DNA of 64,000 nt from Paenibacillus glycanilyticus NBRC 16618 (GCF_004000805.1 NZ_BILY01000003.1:186001-250000), one strand, 5' to 3'. Positions 35,345 through 44,114 are shown, counted from the first letter of the stretch. Notes: generated by a model not told the origin, from the letters alone. Translations and numbers: made by a program.

Positions 35345-37033
35345 TTATGCGTATTTACTGCCAAGCAGCAAGAAAATGCTCGACGTCCAAGTTATGCCGG
35401 GATCGCGCAATGCTCGTCCGGTCTTGGCATGGAAATTCTCAGCCATTCCGCTCTTCGCGACCAAGTTGCAGAATCTTCCGGCAAGATCCTTGGCAAATTC
35501 CTCTTCGCCTAACTCCCTTAAAGCATGGGATAATAGGAACATGGGAGGCGCCCAGATCGGACCTCTCCAGTATCCGTCCTCTTCGAATGAACTGCTGTCC
35601 AGACGTTCGCTCGCCAGTCCGTATTCCGTCAAGAAAGCTCCTTCAACCTTTAGCTCTTCTATCATACGGTCTCGGATCTCCTTAGGCAATTTTTCGCCGA
35701 GCAGTAAAGGCAGATACAGAATTAACGATTTGCTCTCCACAAACGCATGATTGCCTGCGCGTCTTGCCTTAAGCTTGCCTTCGTCAATAAAATGCTCAAG
35801 CATGTTGTCGAGCAGCTGCTGCGACCTTGTTCTCCAGCTGTTTGCTTCGGCCAGCATGCCAAGCTTTCTAGCGATCGTCTCAAGGGTCTCCATTTGAATA
35901 ATCAAATAGGTAGCGAGATCGGGACTTTCAAGCGGCATGCCATCCGCGAATATCGTGCTGTTGTCCCATCCGCAGTCGTTGCCGTTATGATATTCCGGCA
36001 TGCCGTCCTTATCGCTGTCCCGGTGATTGAACCACCAAAGCGTCCATTTCGCCAGCGAAGGATAAGCCTCAAGCAGATGGTCATTCGTCACCCATTCCGT
36101 TTGCTCCATCATCCATCGCAGCGCAAATCCATGGATTGGCGGCTTCACGTAACCTCTTACGAGATAGTTGTCCGTGATTGTATCCGGCAAGGCTCCAAAC
36201 CGATCCTGGTGATCAAAAACAAGCATCCATTGATGCCAAGCCAGCTCCGGATCCTGCTCCGCAACAGCCATCGCATGGAAGCAATGGTCCCAGCTCCAGA
36301 TGCCGCACATTCCGCTTTTGGATGCATACATTGTTGGCCGCGTGATATTCTCGTAAGGCCGAACCTGTACCATCCAGTTCAAATAGACGGCCAGCTGCCT
36401 CGCTTCCGAATAACGCTCGGGGAGCTGGAGAGAGGCTTGTTCATACGCCTCGAACTTGTACGCTGCAGCTTGCAGGCTGTCCGAGAAGGAGGAATACGTC
36501 CGTTCCTTCCACGAAATGCTGTCCCGGTATAGCTCCAGAACGCCCTCGGCAGAAGCTTCTCCCGCACTTGGCGCAATGTCGATGTTGACGTAATCCGCAT
36601 TATCGCCGTTCCAGCTCGTGTTTACGTTCAAATCTCCCGCAGCGGCGGTTAAACGGATATGCTCGCGCGAGCCGTCCGAATTCACTTCGCATTGATTCGC
36701 GCCATAGGGAACAACGTGCGAGGCTCTAATAAATTGGAATCGAATGCTTACGTTTTCCGTCTGGACCTGCAAGGTAGTCGGATCTTCGAAGCAAATGACC
36801 GCGCTGCCACATTCCGACCGAAGCGCGATGCTTGCGGCTGATGCTTCTTCCTTGAACGGAACGGGATTCCCATCATGAAGGAGAACCAATCTAGCCACCC
36901 GCTGGCGGTAAACGTCTTTATGAAGCGATCTTATATAAAGGCCTTCCGGCTCATCTTCGTACGTCCCCATCCGGTTAATGGCGAAATAAGAGCCCGGATA
37001 ACTAAAAGGTATTTTGGATACATCGACCTGCAT
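35345..37033 (-). CDS. GH63/MGH1-like alpha-glycosidase (alpha/alpha six-hairpin barrel)
   Basis: 562 residues, cytoplasmic. The N-terminal 190 residues are a beta-rich domain; the rest is an (alpha/alpha)6 barrel. CGIWSWDHCFHAMAV, HNGNDCGWDNSTIF and YWRGPIWAPPMFLL are the conserved blocks of the trehalase/GH63/mannosylglycerate hydrolase clan, where the Asp of GWDNS and a Glu late in the barrel (EEDGYWRGPIW region) act in catalysis. RBS GGGGGG before ATG 37033. It is separated from the GH28-like gene by a hairpin but may be partly cotranscribed. Substrate unknown; an alpha-linked side-chain sugar is plausible. Confidence 0.75.
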   Translation of the reverse strand: MQVDVSKIPFSYPGSYFAINRMGTYEDEPEGLYIRSLHKDVYRQRVARLVLLHDGNPVPFKEEASAASIALRSECGSAVICFEDPTTLQVQTENVSIRFQFIRASHVVPYGANQCEVNSDGSREHIRLTAAAGDLNVNTSWNGDNADYVNIDIAPSAGEASAEGVLELYRDSISWKERTYSSFSDSLQAAAYKFEAYEQASLQLPERYSEARQLAVYLNWMVQVRPYENITRPTMYASKSGMCGIWSWDHCFHAMAVAEQDPELAWHQWMLVFDHQDRFGALPDTITDNYLVRGYVKPPIHGFALRWMMEQTEWVTNDHLLEAYPSLAKWTLWWFNHRDSDKDGMPEYHNGNDCGWDNSTIFADGMPLESPDLATYLIIQMETLETIARKLGMLAEANSWRTRSQQLLDNMLEHFIDEGKLKARRAGNHAFVESKSLILYLPLLLGEKLPKEIRDRMIEELKVEGAFLTEYGLASERLDSSSFEEDGYWRGPIWAPPMFLLSHALRELGEEEFAKDLAGRFCNLVAKSGMAENFHAKTGRALRDPGITWTSSIFLLLGSKYA

Positions 37034-37066
37034 AAACGAGATGCCCCCCTAATGTAAAGTATAAAA

Positions 37067-37120
37067 AGCCGATTCCGCGAGCCGGTAGGAAAATCGTTCG
37101 AAAATAGTCGATAATCGGCT
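37067..37120 (-). terminator. Possible terminator or attenuator after the GH28-like gene
   Basis: 8-bp stem AGCCGATT / AATCGGCT with a long loop, then T5 on the minus strand, in the 88-bp gap before the GH63-like gene. A TATACT immediately downstream could serve as a -10 for that gene. Confidence 0.45.
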
Positions 37121-37121
37121 G

Positions 37122-38417
37122 TTATTTGAACTTCATGTCTTTTGCTTCCTTTACGAAGAGATCAAGCTCATTGCCGTTCATGATTTTGTGGCCGCCAAGC
37201 TTGAAGTTGTCAAAGGTTACGCGTTCAACGGGATGTTGCGCATCGTATCCGCCGATAACGGAAATGGAATATCCGGGATTGTAGAGCGAGGATAAAACCT
37301 CGATATCCTTCAGAAGGATATCCTGGATTCGACCTCTTTCATTGTCGGTGTTGTACATGGAGCGCATGACCCGAAAATCGATCAGTTTATCGTAATAATG
37401 CTCGATTCGGATATTCTCGAATACGATGTCCCGTACCGTTGCGCGATCGCCTACATGAATGCTGAGCGCGGCGCCGTAACCGTTGACGGAGACGATATCG
37501 ATATCATGGAACTTGACGTCTCTTACTTCGTCAATCGTCAGCTCATGGCCGATTTCAACCGCATTGCCTGATGGTCCGTTAACGAAGACGCAGGAGCGTA
37601 CTTCAATGCTATGCACGTCTTTAGCCGCATACAGCATGGGGCTGTTCGGATTCTCCGACCAGTCAAACGCTTTAATAACAACGCAGTCATCGTTATTGCG
37701 GAGAATGCAATTCTCGATCAGCACATGCTGGCAGCCAACAATATCAATGCCGTCTGAGCTGACCACCTCGCCGATCTGCTTGATGCGGTCGATGTGCACG
37801 TGACGGCAGTTCGCCAGCATGATCATCCAGCACGGCGGTTCGACCATAATAATATCCCGAATCTCAACATTTGAGCAGTCGTACAGCAGGATCGTCCTGT
37901 AATCTCTCGTACCATGGAAATACGAACCGTCCAGTACGCCATTGCCATAGATTTTGATGTTCGACGCTCCGCTGGCGCGGACGCTGCCTTTAACCACGGC
38001 ACCGTCTTCAATATAAATGGATTCATTGTCGCGAAGAACAAGCTCGCCAACTTCATAAACCTGTCCGCCCTTGAAATACAACGTCGCTTTTCCGTCATAC
38101 GCCTGCTCCTCATTTCCATAGAAGAACAGGGGCAGAGAGATGCCCTCGATTTTGAGATGCAAATACCGGTTATCCTCCAAGGTAAATCGCGCGGAGTTGC
38201 CCGAAACCTCAACGGGAATATTTAGCTTTAGAGGGCTAATGGCCACGGAGCGGATTGGCGATGCTGCCTCGATCTCGACTACGGCTGAACCGGAATAAGA
38301 AGCCGGAACGAAATAAGCAACGTTTGTGCGAAGCACGTCAACCTTTCGGCCGTTTACTCTAACCGTCACCTCTTGGGCGCGGGGATAAGATATTGGGTAA
38401 TGATGATGAATATTCAT
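37122..38417 (-). CDS. GH28-like right-handed beta-helix glycoside hydrolase, cytoplasmic
   Basis: 431 residues without a signal peptide. After an N-terminal beta-sandwich (about 1-110) comes a parallel beta-helix with an (I)xIxxC/N ladder. VVSSDGIDIVGC, LRNNDDCVVIKAF and GNAVEIGHELT line up with the GH28 catalytic pattern (Asp, Asp-Asp, Gly-His). GH28 enzymes hydrolyse galacturonan or rhamnogalacturonan, and related helices (GH49-type) hydrolyse other glycans. The intracellular location suggests an exo-acting enzyme on imported oligosaccharides. It starts 3 bp after the YdjC-like stop, so it belongs to the same operon. Confidence 0.8.
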   Translation of the reverse strand: MNIHHHYPISYPRAQEVTVRVNGRKVDVLRTNVAYFVPASYSGSAVVEIEAASPIRSVAISPLKLNIPVEVSGNSARFTLEDNRYLHLKIEGISLPLFFYGNEEQAYDGKATLYFKGGQVYEVGELVLRDNESIYIEDGAVVKGSVRASGASNIKIYGNGVLDGSYFHGTRDYRTILLYDCSNVEIRDIIMVEPPCWMIMLANCRHVHIDRIKQIGEVVSSDGIDIVGCQHVLIENCILRNNDDCVVIKAFDWSENPNSPMLYAAKDVHSIEVRSCVFVNGPSGNAVEIGHELTIDEVRDVKFHDIDIVSVNGYGAALSIHVGDRATVRDIVFENIRIEHYYDKLIDFRVMRSMYNTDNERGRIQDILLKDIEVLSSLYNPGYSISVIGGYDAQHPVERVTFDNFKLGGHKIMNGNELDLFVKEAKDMKFK

Positions 38418-38420
38418 AGG

Positions 38421-39212
38421 TTAACTCCTTTCCTCCAGCTCGTCGTAACGAACGGAGATCACGCCGTATTGGCTGTAAAAAGATTCAAGACGCGGATCCA
38501 GAAGCATCCTGCGTTCGGCAGCCCGCTCCGCGGCGATGTCCGCGCCGTCCAACTCGGCGTTGCCGAATTGCCGCATCTCGACGCTGTCTAGACCCGGATG
38601 CAGAATGACGGTATATAGCCCTTCCGGAGCTGCTTGTATATCTTGCATATGCCGGGATAGATAAATCTGGGCCAGATCATTCGGATCTGCCAATTCCACT
38701 GCCGCAGCTTCGGCTGCCCTTGGAAGCGGCTGAAAGTAACGATGGAAATTGACGAGGTCTTCCTGTCGGCACCAGTTATCGAGCCACTCCGCATAACCCT
38801 TCACGGAATAGCTGAAAAACATATGCTCGTCGACGTACGAAATCGGGAATCCGACCTCTCGGAGCCGATCATATTGCGCGAGAGTCTCCGCAATGGCTTC
38901 TTCTAAATTCACATTCCCCATAAGGGATGGATGAGACAGGAAGTACCCTTGTTCATCTATAAGGCTTGGCACTTGTTCACAAGGAAGCACAGGCTTCCAT
39001 TTCACGCGGTCCCATTCGGCATTCATCGTAATATGCATGCCGAAGCAAATCTCTTTGCAATCGGCGAGCAGCAAGGCACCCTGCTCCAGGTAAGACCCCG
39101 GAGCCATCACGCTGACGTTTCTCAGAAAGCCGTGCTCGCAAGTTTCCGCAATCGCTTGATTCGCCGACAGGCTGCCTCCGAAATCATCGCCCCGAAGCAA
39201 GAGCCGTATCAT
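38421..39212 (-). CDS. ChbG/YdjC-like carbohydrate deacetylase
   Basis: 263 residues from ATG 39212, which overlaps the SGNH gene stop (ATGA); a longer open frame to 39467 runs antisense to no benefit and lacks a start site. LLLRGDDFGGSLSANQAI carries the metal-binding Asp pair, FGMHITMNAEW the His, and VDEHMFFSYS and ILHPGLDS the remaining ligands of the YdjC fold. Members deacetylate N-acetylated (chito)oligosaccharides; other substrates are likely in pectin-related loci. It sits in an operon with an SGNH hydrolase and a NodB-like protein, hinting at successive removal of acyl groups. Confidence 0.85.
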   Translation of the reverse strand: MIRLLLRGDDFGGSLSANQAIAETCEHGFLRNVSVMAPGSYLEQGALLLADCKEICFGMHITMNAEWDRVKWKPVLPCEQVPSLIDEQGYFLSHPSLMGNVNLEEAIAETLAQYDRLREVGFPISYVDEHMFFSYSVKGYAEWLDNWCRQEDLVNFHRYFQPLPRAAEAAAVELADPNDLAQIYLSRHMQDIQAAPEGLYTVILHPGLDSVEMRQFGNAELDGADIAAERAAERRMLLDPRLESFYSQYGVISVRYDELEERS

Positions 39213-40252
39213 ACCGTCACCGGCAAATAACGGCTGATCTGCTCCGCCAAATGATTCGAAATCTCGAGATGTCCTTCTTCGGAGGGATGAATGATGTCGT
39301 AAGTTAACAGAGATGTTTTGGTAAGCAGCTCTTTGCCGGGGATATGAATCAGCTTTGGTCTGTTCATTTGCTTGACTTTTTCTGCTACGATGCTGCGGAA
39401 TTGCTGTCCAAGCTCTCCGTTTCTCACGTCTCCCATGTAGGTGAACAGATCGGTTACAAAGATCCACTTATCCGGATGAGCATCCGCGATGGTCGAAATA
39501 AAATAATCGACGCGCTTCCTGAATTCCTCCGGCGAACCCGGGACTCCATTCTTGACGTCCCAAATCATGTTTATGCCGAGCTCGATAAAGGCAAACTCCC
39601 AACCGTGCAGCTGCGCGATATAATCCGCCATCTCCGCGTCAATCATAGCCGCGCCGGCCATGGACAAGCTCCATAGATCCACGCCAAGCTTCTCGGCCGT
39701 GCGCATGCTGTAAGCTCCAGTTGGACGAACGGCTGACGCGCCACTGGAGATCGACGAACCGTACAGGAGCATTTTACGCTCCGGCATGCTGCCTTCTCTT
39801 GGCAGCTCCGTCTCCCCCTCCACGCCAACTAGAGCGATATGGCTCTCATAAGGGAGGATGACGCGTACGAGATCCGGCGAAAAACGGAGCTGCTCTTTGC
39901 CTGCAATCATTTGCATAAGCTCCATTTCCTTCGGACGTTCAATCTCGATTTCCGTCACATGGGTACCCAGAATCCGAGGAGCGTTCTCCTGGAAGGTTCC
40001 GTGATATACCTCGGCAACGGTGTGTCCTCCTGTCAGCTGATCCGCGTTCAGCACGGCAAACTTTAGCTTTACGCGATCCGATTTCATATGAAAACGGATC
40101 TCGACGGAGCCTGTCTTGAGTGCCGAATCATGCGCAATTTCGTGCAGCTGCAGCCGCAGAGCATTCGGAATGCGGCACAATTGCACCTCTTCTCCGCCTT
40201 GCACCGGCTTGAGCTCCACGACATTATGCAAATAGAGATTTTTATAATTCAC
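39209..40252 (-). CDS. SGNH/GDSL-family hydrolase (putative carbohydrate esterase)
   Basis: 347 residues from GTG 40252, selected for AGGAGAGGATCC directly upstream. An N-terminal beta-sandwich (about 1-155) precedes the SGNH domain: nucleophile Ser in LLYGSSISSGAS, Gly block in SMAGAAM, Asn in ELGINMIWDV and the Asp-x-x-His pair in YDIIHPSEEGH. This two-domain layout matches GxSxxG-type CE2/CE3-like acetylesterases of plant polysaccharides. No signal peptide, so it acts on imported acylated oligosaccharides. Confidence 0.85.
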   Translation of the reverse strand: MNYKNLYLHNVVELKPVQGGEEVQLCRIPNALRLQLHEIAHDSALKTGSVEIRFHMKSDRVKLKFAVLNADQLTGGHTVAEVYHGTFQENAPRILGTHVTEIEIERPKEMELMQMIAGKEQLRFSPDLVRVILPYESHIALVGVEGETELPREGSMPERKMLLYGSSISSGASAVRPTGAYSMRTAEKLGVDLWSLSMAGAAMIDAEMADYIAQLHGWEFAFIELGINMIWDVKNGVPGSPEEFRKRVDYFISTIADAHPDKWIFVTDLFTYMGDVRNGELGQQFRSIVAEKVKQMNRPKLIHIPGKELLTKTSLLTYDIIHPSEEGHLEISNHLAEQISRYLPVTV

Positions 40253-40265
40253 AAAGGATCCTCTC

Positions 40266-40448
40266 CTAATAAGTGACGTTATAAAGTTTATATTTTTCAT
40301 TGCGGAATACTTTGTAGAACTCTAGTACGTTCTCTTCTGTACCCGCATAACAGCAACGCTGGCAATAATATTCATCTTCCTCCTTGTCATAAGCGAGCAA
40401 GTAATCGATCTCTCTGGCGAAGCAGGAAGGGCATAGCAGCAATTTCAT
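40266..40448 (-). CDS. Small zinc-ribbon-like protein
   Basis: 60 residues from ATG 40448, whose ATGA overlaps the stop of the NodB-like gene; a longer frame to 40469 starts inside that gene. LLLCPSC and, 24 residues later, YYCQRCCYAG form two CxxC knuckles about right for one zinc. The C-terminal tail EENVLEFYKVFRNEKYKLYN is charged and probably helical. It is embedded between two enzyme genes in a tight operon, so it is expressed with them. Function unknown; it could be a regulator, a chaperone or a subunit of an adjacent enzyme. Confidence 0.75.
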   Translation of the reverse strand: MKLLLCPSCFAREIDYLLAYDKEEDEYYCQRCCYAGTEENVLEFYKVFRNEKYKLYNVTY

Positions 40449-42178
40449 CGTTTTTCCGCGTTGAGCCATGATGACAGGACACCTCCGAGCTGAACTTTTT
40501 TCTCAAGCGTGAGCTTGTAGTAGGGTTTGAACAGGACGCCTTCCTTCACGCTGCCCCAATCCGCTTCCCCTTCGGGAGTCAGGGACAACTGCGTGCGGAT
40601 TTGCGGGATAATGGCCTTCACTTCCGCCGGAGCCGCAACGCGCGCTTCCTTCGAACGGTAAGTAAACGGGATCGTGTGCTTCTCCTCTTGATGCGACAGT
40701 ACGGTCAATTCAATGCCTCGCATATCCTCCGGATACACCGTTGTTCCGTAACAGCCGTCGAGCACTTCCGTCAGTGTAATTTCAGCCGTTGGATCGGACA
40801 GCTCAAGAACGCGTCGTTCAATAAGAATTCTGCCATCTCCCGTGAAGGTGAACGCGGATTCCAGCGTAACCTCGAGACCGCCAACTTGAATGCGGATCGG
40901 CTCGACTACAAGCTGCTGCTTGCCATCCGGCGTACGTTCGATTCTTCCCTTGGCGCGTTTTCCTTCAATGCTGGCCGATGCATCTTCATACTTGATCACG
41001 CAGCGGTGTCCGGAATGGCCGCGATGCTCCCGAGCAATGACATACGGATAGTTGCCGTTCCACAAAATGTCCGTATCCGGTCCGGTATCGCCGGACAACT
41101 CCCCGACATACGGGCGGAAATCGCAAATAACGCCGCCAATATTCAAATCAATAGCCGCGCGGAAATAGGAATCCGCGTACCAGAACGTTTGGCGTTTCGT
41201 GCCGGCGAGGATGTCCTTCCACAAGGTGACTTCCGCCGCTCCGGCACCAATCTCCGTTTTGTAAAAGTCGGCGAATTCGCTCATCGTCATGAATTCCACT
41301 TCGCCTTGCTCCGCCTTCCCTTTCAGGTATTGCAGGGAATCGATATATAATGCGCGCGCATGTTCAAAGTTATCGACAAAGATATTGCCGGGCACTACCC
41401 ACGGCGTGCTGACAAATACGTTGTAATAGGAGAAGCCGTTATAGTTCTTCTGCTCAATCCATTGGTCAACGAACCGGTGCATGTACGGGCTGTTTGGGCC
41501 ATCATTTGCTTTCGCTCTCATCACATTGGCGGGATGGGAAGAGAAATAATCGTCACGGCTTGTCAGCGCAAGCACCATGTCACGATTCAGATGCGGTAGG
41601 GCAACGAGATCAATGGAGTTTTCCTTATCCCGACCGGGAGCCAGATAGTGATATTTCGAAGGATAGAAGGCCCCCCAAGGTCCGCCGTCGCTGAACAAAT
41701 ACCAGGAGCCGTTATTGCCCTCGAACATCTTGACGCCTTCTTCGAAACAGTTCGTGATGGACGTTTTCACCTGCGGATATTTTTCTTTAATATAAAGCGT
41801 TGTTTCTGTGTCCATGATATAACCGCCTATGGCAGTTGGCACAAACCCGAATTCCGCTTGGAATACCCCGAAGATGCGGTCCACGATATTCTTTTTCGAC
41901 GAATAGGAATGCAAATACAAGGCCTGCTCATCGCTTTCCGCGTATGGAAGCATTTCCTCGCACATCATGTTGTGGAAATGAATGCCTATTTCATCGCCTA
42001 GCGCCATTTGGGTCTTTACGTAAGCCACCATATCCGGATCGCATAGCCCCTCGTATGACAACAGAATCGTTGTTCGAATGCCGGCGCGGTGAGCTTCATC
42101 CTGTTGAAATTTGATTCCTTCCAGCATAGACGCCCCCCGGTCTGCGCGGTGAATGACGTTTACGTACATCTTGCTCAT
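40445..42178 (-). CDS. NodB-like (polysaccharide deacetylase-fold) protein with beta-sandwich C-terminus
   Basis: 577 residues from ATG 42178 (AAGAAGGGACAGGC upstream). The first about 330 residues look like a TIM-type barrel: YVNVIHRADRGA, ILLSYEGLCD, LGDEIGIHFHNMMCEEM (resembling the NodB HxxxH region), AIGGYIMDTETTLYI, VALPHLNRDMVLAL, MTMSEFADFY. The last 240 residues are beta-rich and resemble the C-terminal sandwich of family 57/38-like or DUF-type glycoside enzymes. I do not recognise the exact family. No signal peptide. First gene of the operon continuing with the zinc-ribbon, SGNH, YdjC and GH28-like genes, so a role in trimming acylated oligosaccharides is inferred. Confidence 0.6.
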   Translation of the reverse strand: MSKMYVNVIHRADRGASMLEGIKFQQDEAHRAGIRTTILLSYEGLCDPDMVAYVKTQMALGDEIGIHFHNMMCEEMLPYAESDEQALYLHSYSSKKNIVDRIFGVFQAEFGFVPTAIGGYIMDTETTLYIKEKYPQVKTSITNCFEEGVKMFEGNNGSWYLFSDGGPWGAFYPSKYHYLAPGRDKENSIDLVALPHLNRDMVLALTSRDDYFSSHPANVMRAKANDGPNSPYMHRFVDQWIEQKNYNGFSYYNVFVSTPWVVPGNIFVDNFEHARALYIDSLQYLKGKAEQGEVEFMTMSEFADFYKTEIGAGAAEVTLWKDILAGTKRQTFWYADSYFRAAIDLNIGGVICDFRPYVGELSGDTGPDTDILWNGNYPYVIAREHRGHSGHRCVIKYEDASASIEGKRAKGRIERTPDGKQQLVVEPIRIQVGGLEVTLESAFTFTGDGRILIERRVLELSDPTAEITLTEVLDGCYGTTVYPEDMRGIELTVLSHQEEKHTIPFTYRSKEARVAAPAEVKAIIPQIRTQLSLTPEGEADWGSVKEGVLFKPYYKLTLEKKVQLGGVLSSWLNAEKR

Positions 42179-42212
42179 GCCTGTCCCTTCTTTCTGCTCG
42201 TATATCCTCCTC

Positions 42213-42269
42213 ATTATAGAGGCGGCTACCGAAACTAGAGTGGGACAATAGATTGCTGCAGGTAGGAAG
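42213..42269 (-). promoter_or_regulatory. Promoter with shared CTACC operator (NodB/SGNH/YdjC/GH28 operon)
   Basis: Minus strand: operator 42269-42238 starting CTTCCTACCTGCAGC and ending TTGTCCCACTC, 19 nt, then perfect -10 TATAAT (42218-42213). CTACC starts 47 nt before the -10. Best match to the GH52 and CBM/GH74 operators. Confidence 0.65.
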
Positions 42270-42289
42270 ATCGAGTGATTATGCTCTCG

Positions 42290-42343
42290 AAAAAAAAAGC
42301 AGGCTTGTGGCGAATTCCACTTTCAGGATTCTCCACGGCCTGC
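42290..42343 (-). terminator. Terminator of the DUF5060/apiosidase-like gene
   Basis: Stem GCAGGCCGTGG / CCACAAGCCTGC on the minus strand with a 22-nt loop, 14 nt after the stop, followed by T9. Confidence 0.85.
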
Positions 42344-42357
42344 CGGGTATAACGATA

Positions 42358-44031
42358 TTAGGCTTCGCTTCGTCTAAGACGGAGCACGTAATCATCATTT
42401 GTAGCGCTGGCGCTGCTCCCTACCTTAGGGCACTCGAACTGAACGGCTTGTCCCGACGCTTGAACAACATGCGGTTCCATAAATTCTCCTGTTCTCGGGT
42501 TATACCAGGTCGTTTCGTAGCTCCCGGCTTGCAGTTGAAGCTCGATGTTCTGGGGAACCGGGGTATATACGATGTACAGATCACCCTCATCGGCCAGACA
42601 GAACGCATCCGGCTGCTTGACCAAAGCTTCACTCGGATTCGCCTTCCACCACGCACAGGTTTCGAAGAACGCCGCAATATGGGCAAAACCTTCGAGCAGC
42701 CTCATCGAATCATCGCCGCGCCCGTTAACCCAGCCGCCGAGTCCATGTCCCGCGTATTCTCCGCTTGTCTGATAACAGCCTGCCATATAGATTTCCCACG
42801 CTCTGCGCCGCAGCGTATCGCGGCTTCTCATCGGGTATACTTTACCTTCGCCCCAAGCCGTCGGGTAATGATCCTCATAGCCAAACTCTTCGTTGATTTG
42901 GGGGATGATTCTACCTGTTTGCAGCTGCAATTCCCTGTTATGCCGCATGTACGAATAGCCGCCGCTCTCATCCCAGCTTTGATAGACGGCAAAATCAGCC
43001 CAACCGGACATCCGGAATTCAAAGGTTCCATGCCCGTGGCAGGTCATAAGATGATGATAGGGATCGCATGATTGAAGATAATGCCCCATCCGTTCCACCC
43101 ATTGATGCGGACGAATCAAACGGTATTCATTCGTCAGGTCCCAGGTTATATTAGGGAAAGCTGCCAGCCGTGACGCCGCATAACGGAAATACCTCTGTTC
43201 GTCTTGTCCGCCCATCAGAAACTTGCCAAAGGGATCAGCACCCTTTCGGTAAGCGTCTACATACATAATGATAGAAAGAACGATATCTTTCTGACGGGCG
43301 TATTCGACTGTCCGCTCCAGCTTATGCCAATAAGCCAAGTCGAACCTTGTTACGTCCCATCCCGGATTTTCCGCATCATCCGGACGTTCTGCCTTCCAAG
43401 GGCCATAGCAGAAGGTGAAATCCTCCGACTCGTATACCGGTTCGAACCAGGCCATCGCATTGCGCACCCGGCTGGAGCTTAACCCGATTCGCACCCGGTT
43501 GACTTTATGGTGATGAAAGCGGTCCAGCGTGCGCCTGATTTCTTCTTCCTTGCGAATGCCGGGCAAATGGTAAGCCGTCATCCCGTTATAGAAGTAATGC
43601 TCGCCCGTTCCCTCCCATACGAAATGAAAAGGATGCTCCTCATCTACCCGGATCAGTCCTCGGTTATCGCCTGCTATGGCATCGAAATGCCCTTCATGTG
43701 ACCATGCCTTGCCCCCGTATTGGAAAGAGACCGTGTAAACGTACCGCCCCGCCGAACGCGGCATGAAACGAATCCGATACAAGCTTCCGTCTTCCGAATC
43801 GCAAAACCCGTCTACCGGAATAAGACTGTCGCGATTTTCCGCCGTTCCGAGCTCGCCATCGGGCGTGCCGTGTTGAAAGGTAAATAAGTCTTCATCGCGT
43901 CCGAATTGTCCAATGATCTCCACTTCGGTGAATGGATTGCGAAATGCCGGTTCATCAACCTGAATAACGATCTCATAGCAATCATAAGCGGCAACCGCGC
44001 TTGCCGTAACCGGTACAAAGGAAATGTTCAT
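42358..44031 (-). CDS. DUF5060 / apiosidase-like TIM-barrel glycoside hydrolase
   Basis: 557 residues from ATG 44031 (CGGAGCTATCTGG upstream). An N-terminal Ig-like DUF5060 domain (about 1-115) is followed by a (beta/alpha)8 barrel (about 120-460) with WDLTNEYRL as likely acid/base Glu and PQINEEFGYED as likely nucleophile Glu. The C-terminal about 80 residues resemble the collagenase-associated beta domain seen in DUF4038/GH140-like proteins (ETTWYNPRTGEF). GH140 members remove apiose from rhamnogalacturonan II. Without a signal peptide it acts in the cytoplasm. It lies 125 bp after the epimerase-like gene, with its own possible promoter. Confidence 0.7.
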   Translation of the reverse strand: MNISFVPVTASAVAAYDCYEIVIQVDEPAFRNPFTEVEIIGQFGRDEDLFTFQHGTPDGELGTAENRDSLIPVDGFCDSEDGSLYRIRFMPRSAGRYVYTVSFQYGGKAWSHEGHFDAIAGDNRGLIRVDEEHPFHFVWEGTGEHYFYNGMTAYHLPGIRKEEEIRRTLDRFHHHKVNRVRIGLSSSRVRNAMAWFEPVYESEDFTFCYGPWKAERPDDAENPGWDVTRFDLAYWHKLERTVEYARQKDIVLSIIMYVDAYRKGADPFGKFLMGGQDEQRYFRYAASRLAAFPNITWDLTNEYRLIRPHQWVERMGHYLQSCDPYHHLMTCHGHGTFEFRMSGWADFAVYQSWDESGGYSYMRHNRELQLQTGRIIPQINEEFGYEDHYPTAWGEGKVYPMRSRDTLRRRAWEIYMAGCYQTSGEYAGHGLGGWVNGRGDDSMRLLEGFAHIAAFFETCAWWKANPSEALVKQPDAFCLADEGDLYIVYTPVPQNIELQLQAGSYETTWYNPRTGEFMEPHVVQASGQAVQFECPKVGSSASATNDDYVLRLRRSEA

Positions 44032-44062
44032 CCAGATAGCTCCGTTCCTAGTCATAGTAGTC

Positions 44063-44114
44063 TTGATATGAATTTCACCCTTATCTTACAGGAGAGCTTC
44101 CATCAGATGCGTAG
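44063..44114 (-). promoter_or_regulatory. Possible weak CTACC-type promoter (apiosidase-like gene)
   Basis: Minus strand: CTACG at 44114-44110 and CTCCT 20 nt later, with TATCAA (44068-44063) as -10 46 nt from the first box. Same geometry as the other copies but both elements deviate. Confidence 0.3.
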
